DNA of 39,412 nucleotides from Salinarimonas sp. (GCA_020832565.1 JAFIEI010000036.1:1-39412), one strand, 5' to 3'; shown: positions 1-8,319, numbered from the stretch's first letter. Notes: a model not told the origin generated them from the letters alone. Program-made: numbers and translations.

Positions 1-1109
1 AGATGCGCCGGCAATTCCTCGCCGAAACGCTCGTGAATCCGCGTGACGAGATCGACCTGGTTCGGGAAGGGGTAGAGCACCTGCAGATAGGTGATCGTGG
101 GATCGTCGCGCAGGGCCCGCAAGGTTGTGTGGTTCCACGACAATTCGAAGACCGGGGGCAGGCCCTTGAGATCTTCCGCCGGGAGAAGATCATTGCGGAA
201 GAGCACCTGCGCCCCGCGATAGCGCTGTATGAAACCCGCCAGCGGCGCCATCTGGAAATCGGCGACCATGATCAGCACCACATGCTGCTCGCGCGGGATG
301 AATTTCCTGTGGCGCTTGAAATGGTCATGCGCGATCGGCGCGGCGACGAGGCCGAGTTCCTTGATCAGAAGGCCGTCCTGCTCGCCGAGATCATTGGCGA
401 ATTGCGTGGCCGCGCGCAGGTCGTCGAAACCCACGATCACGTCGACCCAGTCATAGGCGGGGGTGAGCGGCATCTCGACCTCGGTGATGATGCCGTTGGT
501 GCCATAGGCATGCGAGACCTTGTGGATGTCGTCGCCGGTGAATTCGAGCACCCGGGGACTGGCTTCCATCGTCGCGACCTTGAGGCGGATGATGTTGCCG
601 GTATCGCGCAGACCGCCCCAGCGGATCGAGCCGACCCCGCCGGAGCCGCCGGCAATGAAGCCGCCGATCGAGGCGGTGTGGTAGGTCGAGGGGTGCAGCC
701 GGATCTCCTGGCGCGAATCCGCGCGCGTCTCCTTGTCGAGGGCGGCGATGACGGCGCCGGGCTCGGCCACGACCCGGCCATGGCCGATCTCGCGCACCTT
801 GTTGAACTGGGCGAGATCGAGCAGGATACCGCCGGAGAGCGGCATGGCCTGGCCGTAATTGCCGGTGCCGGTGCCGCGCGGTGTCACCGGAATCGCGTAT
901 TCATGCGCCGCTGCGAGCACCTGCAGGACCTGCTCCCCGGTTTGCGGCGCGACCACGATATCGGCGGTGACCGCGTCGAGCTGGCGCTTGAGCGTGGGTG
1001 AATACCAGAAGAAATCCCGGCTCTTCTGGCGAACCAGCGCCGGATTCTCCTCGACCTTCACCCCGTCAATGCGCTTCTTGAAGGCTTCGATATCGTAGCG
1101 CGCGCTCAT
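1..1109 (-). CDS. FAD-binding (PCMH-type) oxidase/dehydrogenase, GlcD-like, C-terminus outside window
   Basis: About 369 residues are visible from ATG at 1109; the frame stays open to base 1, so the C-terminal part lies outside. The start follows a GAGGATC ribosome site. Residues ~50-230 form a vanillyl-alcohol-oxidase-type FAD domain. It has the glycine-rich PVTPRGTGTGNYGQ stretch (~74-87) and a second loop with GGSGGVGSIRWGG typical of FAD_binding_4 proteins (glycolate/D-lactate dehydrogenase family). The family oxidises hydroxy-acids, alcohols or amines with flavin; the substrate here is unknown. It is the last visible gene of a leftward operon (binding protein, ATPase, permease, amidohydrolase, this oxidase), 39 bases after the amidohydrolase stop. 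It therefore probably acts on the imported compound or a product of it. Family assignment is firm, reaction is not. Confidence 0.85.
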   Translation of the reverse strand, partial: MSARYDIEAFKKRIDGVKVEENPALVRQKSRDFFWYSPTLKRQLDAVTADIVVAPQTGEQVLQVLAAAHEYAIPVTPRGTGTGNYGQAMPLSGGILLDLAQFNKVREIGHGRVVAEPGAVIAALDKETRADSRQEIRLHPSTYHTASIGGFIAGGSGGVGSIRWGGLRDTGNIIRLKVATMEASPRVLEFTGDDIHKVSHAYGTNGIITEVEMPLTPAYDWVDVIVGFDDLRAATQFANDLGEQDGLLIKELGLVAAPIAHDHFKRHRKFIPREQHVVLIMVADFQMAPLAGFIQRYRGAQVLFRNDLLPAEDLKGLPPVFELSWNHTTLRALRDDPTITYLQVLYPFPNQVDLVTRIHERFGEELPAH

Positions 1110-1148
1110 GCTTGATCCTCTTGCTGGCCCTTTTGGCTGTCGTCGCCT

Positions 1149-2495
1149 TCAGGCGATTCTGTCGAGTTCGTCATAGGGGGGCGGTGTCGTCGAGATCGGG
1201 CGCCCGCCGAGCAGCACCATGCGGTCGCTCTGGGGGCGCGAGAGCAATTCGTTGATGGAGCGGGCCCTCAGGATCAGGAGATCGGCCGGATCGCCGCTCT
1301 CGATTCGCCCGGCCCGGTCGAGGTTCATGATGGTCGCCGGCGTGCCGGCAATGGCGCGCAGCCAGTCGCCCTCGCCGTGATCGAGATGGGCGATGCGGGT
1401 GGCCTCGCGATACACCTCGATCAGATCGAGATCGCCATAGGCGAAGAAAGGGTCGCGGGTATTGTCGGAGGCGAACATCACCGGAATGCCCGCTGTACGG
1501 AATTCCTGCACCGGCGCCACGCCGCGCCAGCGCGGGGTGCGCCCGGAAGCGCGATCCTGCAGATACATGTTGCACATGGGCAGGCTGACCACCGCGATCC
1601 CCGCCCGGGCCAGCTTGTCGATCAGCCGGTCGAGATCGCCTTCCTCCATCAACGAGGCCGAGCAGCAATGGCCGCACAGGATGCGGTTGGGGAACCGATG
1701 GCGGATCGCGGCATCGGCGACGCGCTCCAGCGTGCGGGCATGGTGCGAATCGCTTTCATCCACGTGCAGATCGAGATCAAGCCCGTTTGCGATGGCGGCC
1801 TGAAACAGCATGTCAAGGGCCGCATCGGTGCGCGCATCCGGCATGCGGCCGGCAAAGGTGACGCCCCCGAGATGGCCCTCGTAGCGCGCCGTGGTCTCCA
1901 CCACCTGCGCGAATTCCTCCTCGGCATCGAGGATGTCGTCGAGGCGAAAGAGCGATGTCGCCTGCAGGGTGATCACGTCGCGCCAGGTCTCGCGGAGCTC
2001 CGCGAAGACGGGCCAGGAGATCCCCGTCTGCTTGCCCATGGAATCGAGATGGGTGCGGATGGCGCCGGTGCCGTGGGCGAGCGCGCAGCGCAGGCCGAAA
2101 TCCATGCGGCGCGCCAGATCCTGCGCATCCCAATGCTTCTCGCGGTCAAGCTCCACCGTGTCGAGCGCGCCGGGGAAGCTGCCGTCGGGATTGGGCGCGC
2201 GGTCCCAGATGAAACCCTTGTCGAGATGGGTGTGGATATCGACGAGGCGGGGCATCACCATCGCGCCGCGCGTGTCGATCACGGGCAGATCGGATTCGTG
2301 CGCGCTCGTGCCTGATGGTGTCACGCCGAAGATGCGCCCGTGCCGGATCACCAGGTCGACATGGCAGAACTCCTCGCGATCCGGTTTCACGCCGCCGGCC
2401 GAGAGCATGCAATGGGGCACGCGGGCATTGTCGAGGCGATAATCGCCGGAAGCGGGGATCGGCAGGAAACCCGTTGCGTGATCGTGCTCGCCCAT
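1149..2495 (-). CDS. Amidohydrolase-superfamily deaminase, cytosine deaminase (CodA/AtzC)-like
   Basis: 448 residues from ATG at 2495, preceded by a strong GGAGGGAGGA ribosome site. The metal-site residues of the cytosine-deaminase branch of the amidohydrolase superfamily are all visible: HTHLDKG (H88, H90), HVDESDSHH (H244, E247), GHCCSASL (H276) and ASDNTRDPF (D344). The HVDE and SDN motifs match CodA-type enzymes, which use one divalent metal to deaminate or hydrolyse C-N bonds on pyrimidine- or triazine-like rings. No signal peptide, so cytoplasmic. It lies 67 bases downstream of the ABC permease, in an uptake operon whose binding protein resembles pyrimidine-precursor (THI5/NMT1) binders, so a pyrimidine-like or other heterocyclic substrate is plausible. 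Cytosine itself is not demonstrated; the length and the DKGFIWDRAPNPDGS loop suggest a related but distinct specificity. Confidence 0.85.
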   Translation of the reverse strand: MGEHDHATGFLPIPASGDYRLDNARVPHCMLSAGGVKPDREEFCHVDLVIRHGRIFGVTPSGTSAHESDLPVIDTRGAMVMPRLVDIHTHLDKGFIWDRAPNPDGSFPGALDTVELDREKHWDAQDLARRMDFGLRCALAHGTGAIRTHLDSMGKQTGISWPVFAELRETWRDVITLQATSLFRLDDILDAEEEFAQVVETTARYEGHLGGVTFAGRMPDARTDAALDMLFQAAIANGLDLDLHVDESDSHHARTLERVADAAIRHRFPNRILCGHCCSASLMEEGDLDRLIDKLARAGIAVVSLPMCNMYLQDRASGRTPRWRGVAPVQEFRTAGIPVMFASDNTRDPFFAYGDLDLIEVYREATRIAHLDHGEGDWLRAIAGTPATIMNLDRAGRIESGDPADLLILRARSINELLSRPQSDRMVLLGGRPISTTPPPYDELDRIA

Positions 2496-2562
2496 GCTCG
2501 TCCTCCCTCCAGTACCGCGCGTGCCGGCTTTGCCCGACTTGCCTTCGCGTTGCCAGCGGCCC

Positions 2563-3492
2563 TTACTTGTCCTGCGATATCGCGCTTTCGTGCCAGCGAC
2601 GCAACAGCATATGCGAGAATGCGGACATGGCGAGGAAGATGATCACGCCGGTGAGCGAGAGCAGCACCAGCGCGGCGAAGAGACGCGGAATGTTGAGCCG
2701 GAACTGGCTTTCGATGATGCGATAGGCAAGTCCCGAACCCGCCCCCGCAGAGCCGGCGGCGATCTCGGCCACCACCGCGCCGATCAGGGCGAGCCCGCCG
2801 GCGATTTTCAGCCCGCCCAGGAAATAGGGAAGGGCTGCCGGGCCGCGCAGGTAATACAGCGCCTTGACCCGCGCGATGAAGGTGCCGAGCCAGCGCGGCG
2901 CCCATTTCGGGCGGGCCGAGCCGTAGAGATCGAACAGTTCGAGCAGGTTGCGATCGACCGATTGCAGCCCGAGCGTCGTGTTCGAGAGGATCGGGAAGAA
3001 GGCCACGATCCAGGCACAGGTCAGCACCGCCGTCTCCTGCGGCATGTAGATCAGGAGCAGCGGCGCGATGGCGACGACGGGCGTCACCTGCAGCACCACG
3101 GCATAGGGATAGAGCGAGTACTCGATCGCCCGCGACAGCGACAGCAGCACCGCGAGCCCGACGCCGCCGATGATGGCGAGTGCGAGGCCCAGGAACGTCG
3201 TCTTCAGGGTCTGCAGGAGCGAGCCGAAGAGCAGCGGCCAGTCGGCAATCATCGTCGCCATGATCCGGCTGGGTGCCGGCAGCACGTAATGCGGTACGCC
3301 GGCAATGCGCACATAGGTCTCCCAGCCCCAGATCACGATGGCGAACAAGACGAGCGGCAGCCCGATGCGCAGCGCGAGGGTGAAGTCCCGGCCCCTGGCG
3401 GGCGTATCATCAGAAGCCGCAAGCGAAAGCTCCGCGCTGTCGGCGGGGCTGCGGGCGGGATCTGCGGATGGGTTGAGCGTCGGCGCGTTCAT
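2563..3492 (-). CDS. ABC transporter permease, SsuC/TauC/ThiX-like
   Basis: 309 residues from ATG at 3492. The frame is open further upstream, but the added residues are basic shadow sequence. The first ~35 residues are polar and Ala/Ser/Asp-rich and cytoplasmic, followed by about six hydrophobic segments beginning LALRIGLPLVLFAIVIWGW. The binding-protein-dependent permease motif (EAA-like, GAVVAEIAAGSAGAGSGL) lies near residue 240, and the protein ends with a last membrane helix and an Arg-rich tail. This is the inner-membrane channel of a nitrate/sulfonate/pyrimidine-type importer. It starts 8 bases after the ATPase stop, indicating translational coupling, and would form a homodimer with that ATPase. 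Substrate is set by the binding protein encoded upstream in the operon. Confidence 0.9.
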   Translation of the reverse strand: MNAPTLNPSADPARSPADSAELSLAASDDTPARGRDFTLALRIGLPLVLFAIVIWGWETYVRIAGVPHYVLPAPSRIMATMIADWPLLFGSLLQTLKTTFLGLALAIIGGVGLAVLLSLSRAIEYSLYPYAVVLQVTPVVAIAPLLLIYMPQETAVLTCAWIVAFFPILSNTTLGLQSVDRNLLELFDLYGSARPKWAPRWLGTFIARVKALYYLRGPAALPYFLGGLKIAGGLALIGAVVAEIAAGSAGAGSGLAYRIIESQFRLNIPRLFAALVLLSLTGVIIFLAMSAFSHMLLRRWHESAISQDK

Positions 3493-3500
3493 GTCGGTTC

Positions 3501-4343
3501 TCACAGGTGCTCGTCGAAGCCCATGGCCCCGTGCAGGGCCTCGCTCGCCTGGCGGCAATAATCGCCATAGGCGGGCGTGGTTCGGAAATCCTTGTCACGG
3601 GCGCGCGGCGCATCCACGTCGATCTCCGCGATGATCCGCCCGGGTCGCGCCGCCATCACCACGATCCGGCTCGACAGATAGACGCTCTCGAAGACCGAAT
3701 GCGTGACGAAGACGATGGTGCAGCCGAACTCGCGCTGCAGCCGCAGGATATCGTCATTGAGCTTGAAGCGGGTGATCTCGTCGAGCGCGGCGAAGGGCTC
3801 GTCCATCAGCAGCAGCTTGGGGCGCAGCGAGAGCGCGCGGGCGATGGAGACGCGCATCTTCATCCCGCCCGAAAGCTCGCGCGGATAGCTCTTCGCGAAC
3901 TGCTCGAGCCCCACCAGCGAGAGGCAGGAATCGATCGCCTGCGCTGCCGCCTTGCGCGAGACCCCGCGCAGCCGCAGCGGCAGATAGACGTTGTCGGCCA
4001 CATTCGCCCAGGGCATCAGGGTGGGTTCCTGGAAGACGAAGCCGATATCGCGCTGATGCGCGAGCGAATCGCCCCCGCCATCCCAGTTGATCGCACCCCG
4101 GGTGGCGGTGATCAGGCCGGCGAGGATGCGAAGCGCCGTCGATTTGCCGCAGCCGGATGGGCCGAGCAGCGAGACGAATTCGCCTTCGCGGATGGTGAGA
4201 TCGAGCCCCGACAGGGCGATCGTGCCGTTGGGAAAGGTCTTGTCGACCCCCTGCAGCTTCACCAGAGCCGTGCCGGATGCGTGCCCGGGGGCGGAAATCG
4301 AGCCTGTGGAAGGGGCCGTTGAAGGGGCCGTCTGCGCAGTCAT
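3501..4343 (-). CDS. ABC transporter ATP-binding protein, SsuB/TauB/ThiZ-like
   Basis: 280 residues from ATG at 4343. All nucleotide-binding motifs are intact: Walker A GPSGCGKST, Q-loop FVFQEPTLMPW, signature LSGGMKMRVSIARAL, Walker B LLLMDEPFAALDE and the switch histidine in FVTHSVFE. The FQEPTLMPW and MKMRVSIARAL forms are typical of the nitrate/taurine/aliphatic-sulfonate/HMP ATPase family. There is a ~25-residue low-complexity Thr/Ser/Ala/Pro leader before the domain (SAPSTAPSTG type); the true start could be slightly downstream, although no better Met is seen. It energises the neighbouring permease. It is separated from the binding-protein gene by about 200 bases that carry a strong hairpin (4486-4510). 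Confidence 0.92.
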   Translation of the reverse strand: MTAQTAPSTAPSTGSISAPGHASGTALVKLQGVDKTFPNGTIALSGLDLTIREGEFVSLLGPSGCGKSTALRILAGLITATRGAINWDGGGDSLAHQRDIGFVFQEPTLMPWANVADNVYLPLRLRGVSRKAAAQAIDSCLSLVGLEQFAKSYPRELSGGMKMRVSIARALSLRPKLLLMDEPFAALDEITRFKLNDDILRLQREFGCTIVFVTHSVFESVYLSSRIVVMAARPGRIIAEIDVDAPRARDKDFRTTPAYGDYCRQASEALHGAMGFDEHL

Positions 4344-4485
4344 GCCATTGCCATTCTCGCCTGACCGGATTGCCGGCGCGGCGCGGTTTCGGGAGCGCGG
4401 AGCGCTCTTTCGGTTGTCCGTACGGCAGGCTTAGCGGAAGCCGTCATGCCTGTCCAAGATCATAACGCGTATCACGCGCATCGAA

Positions 4486-4510
4486 GGATGCCGGGGCGAG
4501 CCCGGCATCC
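4486..4510 (-). other. GC-rich hairpin between binding-protein and ATPase genes
   Basis: GGATGCCGGG (4486-4495) pairs perfectly with CCCGGCATCC (4501-4510) around a 5-base loop. Flanking CGAA/TTCG can extend the stem with one bulge. It sits 36 bases after the binding-protein stop. No U-run follows on the minus strand, so it is unlikely to be a classic intrinsic terminator. Such hairpins often protect the binding-protein transcript or give partial termination, which keeps binding protein in excess over ATPase and permease. That role is inferred. Confidence 0.65.
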
Positions 4511-4545
4511 GTTCGGATCACTACGCGCGATACGATACCCGTGGT

Positions 4546-5553
4546 TCAGGGCCGCAGATCGAGCCCGACGCCGTTATTGGTGAATTCCAGCGTATAGGCT
4601 TGGCGGAAGTCGAGATCGGCTTCGAACAGGCCGGCTTCGACCATCTGCTCGAAGAAAGTCTCGATCCGCTCGTCGGTCATGGCGCCGATGCCAAGCTCGA
4701 GCGCGTCGCCCGAATCGACGATCTCGTATTCCTTCAGCTTCTCGATGGAATAGGCGATCTTCTCCAGCGTCATTTCCGGATTGTCGCGCATGATCATCTC
4801 GTTGGCGGCTTCGTTGTCGCCGTAGAGATAATTGTACCAGCCGATCGCCGAACCATCGACGAAGCATTGAACGACCTCCGGGCGCTCCTCGACGAGTTCG
4901 CGGCGGGTCTCGATCGTGGTCGCGTAGGTGGCAAAGCCCTGATCGGCAAGCAGGAAGACGTTGGGGGCGAAGCCGGCCTCGGATTCGACCGCGAAGGGCT
5001 CGGAGGTGAGATAGCCCTGCTGGACCGCACGCGGATCAGCGATGAAGGGGGCCGGGTTGAAGGTGTAGGGGCGAACATTGTCCTCGCGGAAGCCATGCGC
5101 CACCATAAGCCACTGGTAATAGGTGGCAAAGCCCTCGGCCCCGATCAGCAACTGATCGGCATCGGGCAGATCGGAGAATTCATCCAGCCCCTGATCGGGA
5201 TGCGACATTAGGATCTGCGGATCCTTCTGGAAGCTGGCCGCCACGACGAGAGTCGGAATGTCCTCCTGGATGGCCGAGAAGGCCTGGATCAGGTTGCCGC
5301 CCATGTAGAAATCGATGCGGCCCACGGGGAGCAGCATGCGGTTATTGGCTTGCGGGCCGCCGGGGACGATCTCGACATCGAGCCCGCATTCCGCATAAGT
5401 GCCGTCGACAACGGCCTGATAGTAGCCGCCATGCTCGGCCTGGGCGACCCAGTTGGTGCCGAACCGCACCGATTCGAGATCCTGGGCCGCTGCGCCGGCG
5501 AGACTCGCGGCGAGCATGGAGGCGGCAATCGCCGCACGTGAAACAAGCGTCAT
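4546..5553 (-). CDS. ABC transporter substrate-binding protein, NMT1/THI5-like
   Basis: 335 residues from ATG at 5553. A Met pair three codons upstream (5562, 5559) is too close to the AGGCAGGG ribosome site, so 5553 is preferred. Residues 1-24 are a signal peptide (MTLVSRAAIAASMLAASLAG) with likely cleavage after AAA. The mature protein starts with RFGTNWVAQAEHGGYYQA, the characteristic beginning of NMT1/THI5-type periplasmic binders of thiamine-pyrimidine and related ligands. It continues with GLDVEIVPGGPQANN and VGRIDFYMGGNLIQAFSA. It is the first gene of the leftward operon, divergent from the RidA-like gene, and presumably delivers ligand to the permease/ATPase pair. No TPP riboswitch elements (no CUGAGA-type core) are visible in the leader, which argues against simple thiamine control. 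Confidence 0.88.
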   Translation of the reverse strand: MTLVSRAAIAASMLAASLAGAAAQDLESVRFGTNWVAQAEHGGYYQAVVDGTYAECGLDVEIVPGGPQANNRMLLPVGRIDFYMGGNLIQAFSAIQEDIPTLVVAASFQKDPQILMSHPDQGLDEFSDLPDADQLLIGAEGFATYYQWLMVAHGFREDNVRPYTFNPAPFIADPRAVQQGYLTSEPFAVESEAGFAPNVFLLADQGFATYATTIETRRELVEERPEVVQCFVDGSAIGWYNYLYGDNEAANEMIMRDNPEMTLEKIAYSIEKLKEYEIVDSGDALELGIGAMTDERIETFFEQMVEAGLFEADLDFRQAYTLEFTNNGVGLDLRP

Positions 5554-5758
5554 GACCATCATCCCTGCCTAGAAATTGAGCAGTCGCTGTCGCAACCGCC
5601 TTTTTGTTGCAAGACCGGCCACCTGCTGGCAAGCCCCGTGCCGTTCCTGTCCCCGTCATTCCGCACGGTTCACGCGCGCGGATTCCCCGAGGATTTTCCT
5701 TGTGCGCCGGTGGCACGGGGCTATGTTTCATGGAAACGCATCCAATGGAAAGAGCGCA
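5554..5758. promoter_or_regulatory. Divergent intergenic region between the ABC/amidohydrolase and RidA/creatininase operons
   Basis: About 205 bases separating two outward-reading operons; it should hold both promoters. On the plus strand TTGTGC (5700-5705), a 16-base spacer and TATGTT (5722-5727) is a passable sigma-70-like pair, with the RidA start 31 bases downstream. On the minus strand GCAAC and GTTGC arms around 5598-5614 can form a weak stem near the binding-protein start. No operator of a recognised family is clear, and no regulator gene lies beside the cluster. Co-regulation of the two arms is an inference from layout. Confidence 0.35.
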
Positions 5759-6145
5759 ATGCGCCATCATACCCCGGACACGATCCGCCCGCCTTTCGCG
5801 AACTATGCCCATGCGGTGGAAGTGCCTCCCGGCGCGCGCCTGCTCTTCGCTTCCGGCCAGCTCGGCATCACCCGCGACGACGCCGTGCCGGAGGATGCCG
5901 AGGCGCAGGCGGATCTGTGTTTCGAGGCGATTCGCGCCGTCCTCGCGAGTGCGGGCATGGAGATGGGCGACATCGTGCGCATCAACGCCTTCGTGAGTGA
6001 TCGCGCCCAACTCCAGCCCTATATGCGGGCCCGAGATCGTCACGTGGCGAACCCGCCCCCCGCCTCGACGCTGATGATCGTCTCGGGCTTTGCCCGAGAG
6101 GTGTTCAAGGTCGAGGTGGAGGTCATCGCCGCGCGTGCCGATTGA
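5759..6145 (+). CDS. RidA/YjgF/RutC-family protein, non-canonical subgroup
   Basis: 128 residues from ATG at 5759, chosen because GGAAAGAG lies just upstream and the protein then has the usual RidA length. Visible family features are LLFASGQLGITRDD near the N-terminus, AVLASAGMEMGDIVRINAFVSD in the middle and a C-terminal FKVEVEVIAARAD. RidA proteins are small trimers that hydrolyse reactive enamines/imines released by PLP enzymes; RutC acts in pyrimidine breakdown. In canonical RidA the catalytic arginine sits in a PARS-type motif shortly before the C-terminus. Here the corresponding stretch reads PPASTLMIVSG, so that arginine appears to be absent, placing the protein in one of the Rid subgroups without proven imine deaminase activity. 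It heads a rightward set with a creatininase and an aminotransferase. Confidence 0.85.
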   Translation: MRHHTPDTIRPPFANYAHAVEVPPGARLLFASGQLGITRDDAVPEDAEAQADLCFEAIRAVLASAGMEMGDIVRINAFVSDRAQLQPYMRARDRHVANPPPASTLMIVSGFAREVFKVEVEVIAARAD

Positions 6146-6194
6146 TGCGATGATTCGATTGATGAGTTTTACCGAATGTCACGGATGAATTCCG

Positions 6195-6983
6195 ATGCCC
6201 GCTACTGACTGGCTCTCGTTGAGCACCGAGGATTTCGCCGCCCGCGACATGAGCCGGGCGATCGCCGTGCTGCCGGTGGCCGCGATCGAGCAACACGGGC
6301 CGCATCTGCCCGTGGGCGTCGATACGCTGATCGCGCAGGGCTACCTTGAGCGCGTGCGCGCCCTGGCGCCCGATGATCTCGACATATTGCTGCTGCCGGT
6401 CCAGGCGATCGGCAAGTCGAACGAGCATCTCGCCTTTCCCGGCACGCTGACGCTCTCGGCCGAGACCACCATCGCCGCCTGGCGCGAGATCGGCGAGAGC
6501 GTCTTCCGCGCTGGTTGCCGCAAGCTCGTCATCGTCAATTCCCACGGCGGCAATATTCCCGTGATCGACATCGTCGCGCGCGAATTGCGGGTGCGTCTGG
6601 GCATGCTCTGCGTCACCACGGCCTGGCACCGGCTCGGTTATCCGCAGGAGCTGTTTTCCGCGCACGAGCTGCGCCACGGCATCCATGGCGGCGAGGTCGA
6701 GACCTCGCTGATGCTGGCATTCGCCCCGGACAAGGTGTCCATGTACAAGGCTGCGGATTTCACGCCGCATACGGTGGCGATGGCGGAAGAATTCACCCAT
6801 CTCTCCGCCATCCAGCCCAACGGCTTCGGCTGGATGGCGCAGGACATCAACCCCGCCGGCGCCATCGGCAATGCCGCTGCCGCGACGGCGCAGAAGGGCG
6901 AGGCGGCGGCGGCCCATGGGGCGCGTGCCTTCGTCGAACTCATCGGCGAGGTCGATCGCTTCAGTCTCGATTCGCGCCGGTGA
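6195..6983 (+). CDS. Creatininase-family amidohydrolase
   Basis: 262 residues from ATG at 6195. Metal-binding residues of the creatininase fold are all visible: AAIEQHGPHLPVGVDT (E32, H34, D43), NSHGGN (H117, N120) and HGGEVETS (E167). Creatininase-family enzymes use two metal ions to open cyclic amides (creatinine) or to hydrolyse related amides such as formamidopyrimidines; the family also includes MftE-type peptidases. Length fits (240-270). No signal peptide, so cytoplasmic. It starts 49 bases after the RidA-like gene and ends 17 bases before the aminotransferase, so the three are probably one transcript. With a deaminase and importer on the other side of the shared promoter region, a ring-opening step on the imported compound is the simplest reading. 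Creatinine itself is not shown. Confidence 0.87.
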   Translation: MPATDWLSLSTEDFAARDMSRAIAVLPVAAIEQHGPHLPVGVDTLIAQGYLERVRALAPDDLDILLLPVQAIGKSNEHLAFPGTLTLSAETTIAAWREIGESVFRAGCRKLVIVNSHGGNIPVIDIVARELRVRLGMLCVTTAWHRLGYPQELFSAHELRHGIHGGEVETSLMLAFAPDKVSMYKAADFTPHTVAMAEEFTHLSAIQPNGFGWMAQDINPAGAIGNAAAATAQKGEAAAAHGARAFVELIGEVDRFSLDSRR

Positions 6984-7000
6984 AGCAAGCCGATACAGCC

Positions 7001-8206
7001 ATGAAGGCCGACATGACAGCCACATTCTCCATCCGCCCGGAAGCGGCGCAGGCTCCCGAGAGCGGCATCGTCACCCTGGTCGATTACGGACGCGGACGCG
7101 AGGGGCTGATCCCGCTCTGGGTCGGCGAAGGCGATCTCGCCACGCCCGCCTTCATCGCCGATGCGGCGACGCGCTCGCTGGCGGCGGGGGAGACCTTCTA
7201 CACCTATCAGCGCGGCCTGCCCCAGCTGCGCGAGGCGATCTCCGCCTATATGGAGCGCTTCTACGGGCGCGGTGGGCCGATCGAGCGCTATACGGTGACC
7301 ACGGGCGGCATGCATGCCATCCAGATCGCGGCGCGCCTGGTGGCGGGTCCTGGTGATGAGGTGATCATCCCGTCCCCCGCCTGGCCCAACGGCCCGGCCG
7401 CGATCGGCATCATCGGAGCAAAGCCCGTCGCGGTGGATCTGCATCTCGACGAGAACGGCTGGCAGCTCGATCTCGCGCGCCTCGCCGAGGCCGTGACGCC
7501 GCGCACCCGCGCGCTCCTGATCAACACGCCGGCCAATCCGACCGGCTGGACGGCGAGCCTCGACGAATTGCGCGCCATCCGCGACCTCGCCCGCGAGCAC
7601 GATCTGTGGATCATCGCCGACGAGATCTACGGGCGTTTCCTGCACGGCGAGACGCGCGGCGTGAACGGGCGCGCGCCCTCCTTCCACGATATTGCCGGGG
7701 ATGACGAGAAGATCCTCTACGTGCAGACCATGTCGAAGAACTGGGCGATGACCGGCTGGCGTATCGGCTGGCTCGAAGCGCCTGCGGCGCTCGCCCAGAC
7801 CATCGAGAACCTGGTGCAGTATTCGACCTCGGGGGTGCCGGTCTTCATCCAGCGCGCGGCCATCGCGGCCCTCGACCAGGGCGAGGGCTTCTTCGCGCAC
7901 CAGGTCGATCGCGCCCGCCGGGGGCGGGCCATCGTGCATGACGCGCTCGCGACCGTGCCCGGTCTCGTCGCCCCGCCGCCCGTGGGGGCTTTCTACGCCT
8001 ATTTCCGGGCACCGGGCCGCGACGGCGAGGCGCTGGCCATGCGGCTGGTGGACGAGGCCAATGTCGGCCTCGCCCCCGGTGGCGCATTCGGTTCATCGGG
8101 TACCGATTGCCTGCGGTTGTGCTTCGCGCGCCGGCCCGAGGATCTGCACACGGCGATGGAGCGCCTCGTTCCGGTGCTGCGCAAGGCGCTCGCCGATCCG
8201 GGATGA
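7001..8206 (+). CDS. Class I/II PLP-dependent aminotransferase
   Basis: 401 residues from ATG at 7001; ATG at 7013 (MTATFS) is an alternative. The fold-type I aminotransferase motifs are in order: FYTYQRGLPQLREAI (~66-80), TTGGMHAIQIAA (~100-111), NTPANPTGW (~175-183), IIADEIYGRF (D207, Y210) and the Schiff-base lysine in TMSKNWAMTGWRIGW (K246), with a C-terminal RLCFARRPEDL arginine motif for the substrate carboxylate. These enzymes move amino groups between amino acids and 2-oxo acids. It is the last of three rightward genes (RidA-like, creatininase-like, aminotransferase). The pairing with a Rid protein is common because Rid proteins deal with PLP-derived by-products. The specific amino donor cannot be read from sequence. 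Confidence 0.9.
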   Translation: MKADMTATFSIRPEAAQAPESGIVTLVDYGRGREGLIPLWVGEGDLATPAFIADAATRSLAAGETFYTYQRGLPQLREAISAYMERFYGRGGPIERYTVTTGGMHAIQIAARLVAGPGDEVIIPSPAWPNGPAAIGIIGAKPVAVDLHLDENGWQLDLARLAEAVTPRTRALLINTPANPTGWTASLDELRAIRDLAREHDLWIIADEIYGRFLHGETRGVNGRAPSFHDIAGDDEKILYVQTMSKNWAMTGWRIGWLEAPAALAQTIENLVQYSTSGVPVFIQRAAIAALDQGEGFFAHQVDRARRGRAIVHDALATVPGLVAPPPVGAFYAYFRAPGRDGEALAMRLVDEANVGLAPGGAFGSSGTDCLRLCFARRPEDLHTAMERLVPVLRKALADPG

Positions 8207-8319
8207 CGGTGAATTGCCGCATCTTGCGCTGATTTAAGCATTTTTCCGGATGCGTGCTTGCAATCCCCATTCTGCACTGTTTACATGAGTAACATTGCAT
8301 ATATGCCGCAGGGGAAGTG

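Noticed and set aside
5554-5758. A TPP riboswitch ahead of the THI5/NMT1-like binding-protein gene
   Set aside because: The conserved CUGAGA and ACCUGA-type core elements are not present on either strand of the leader.
8207-8319. An FNR/FixK box upstream of fixL
   Set aside because: No TTGAT-N4-ATCAA-type dyad was found; only a weak TTTAC/GTAA symmetry is present.
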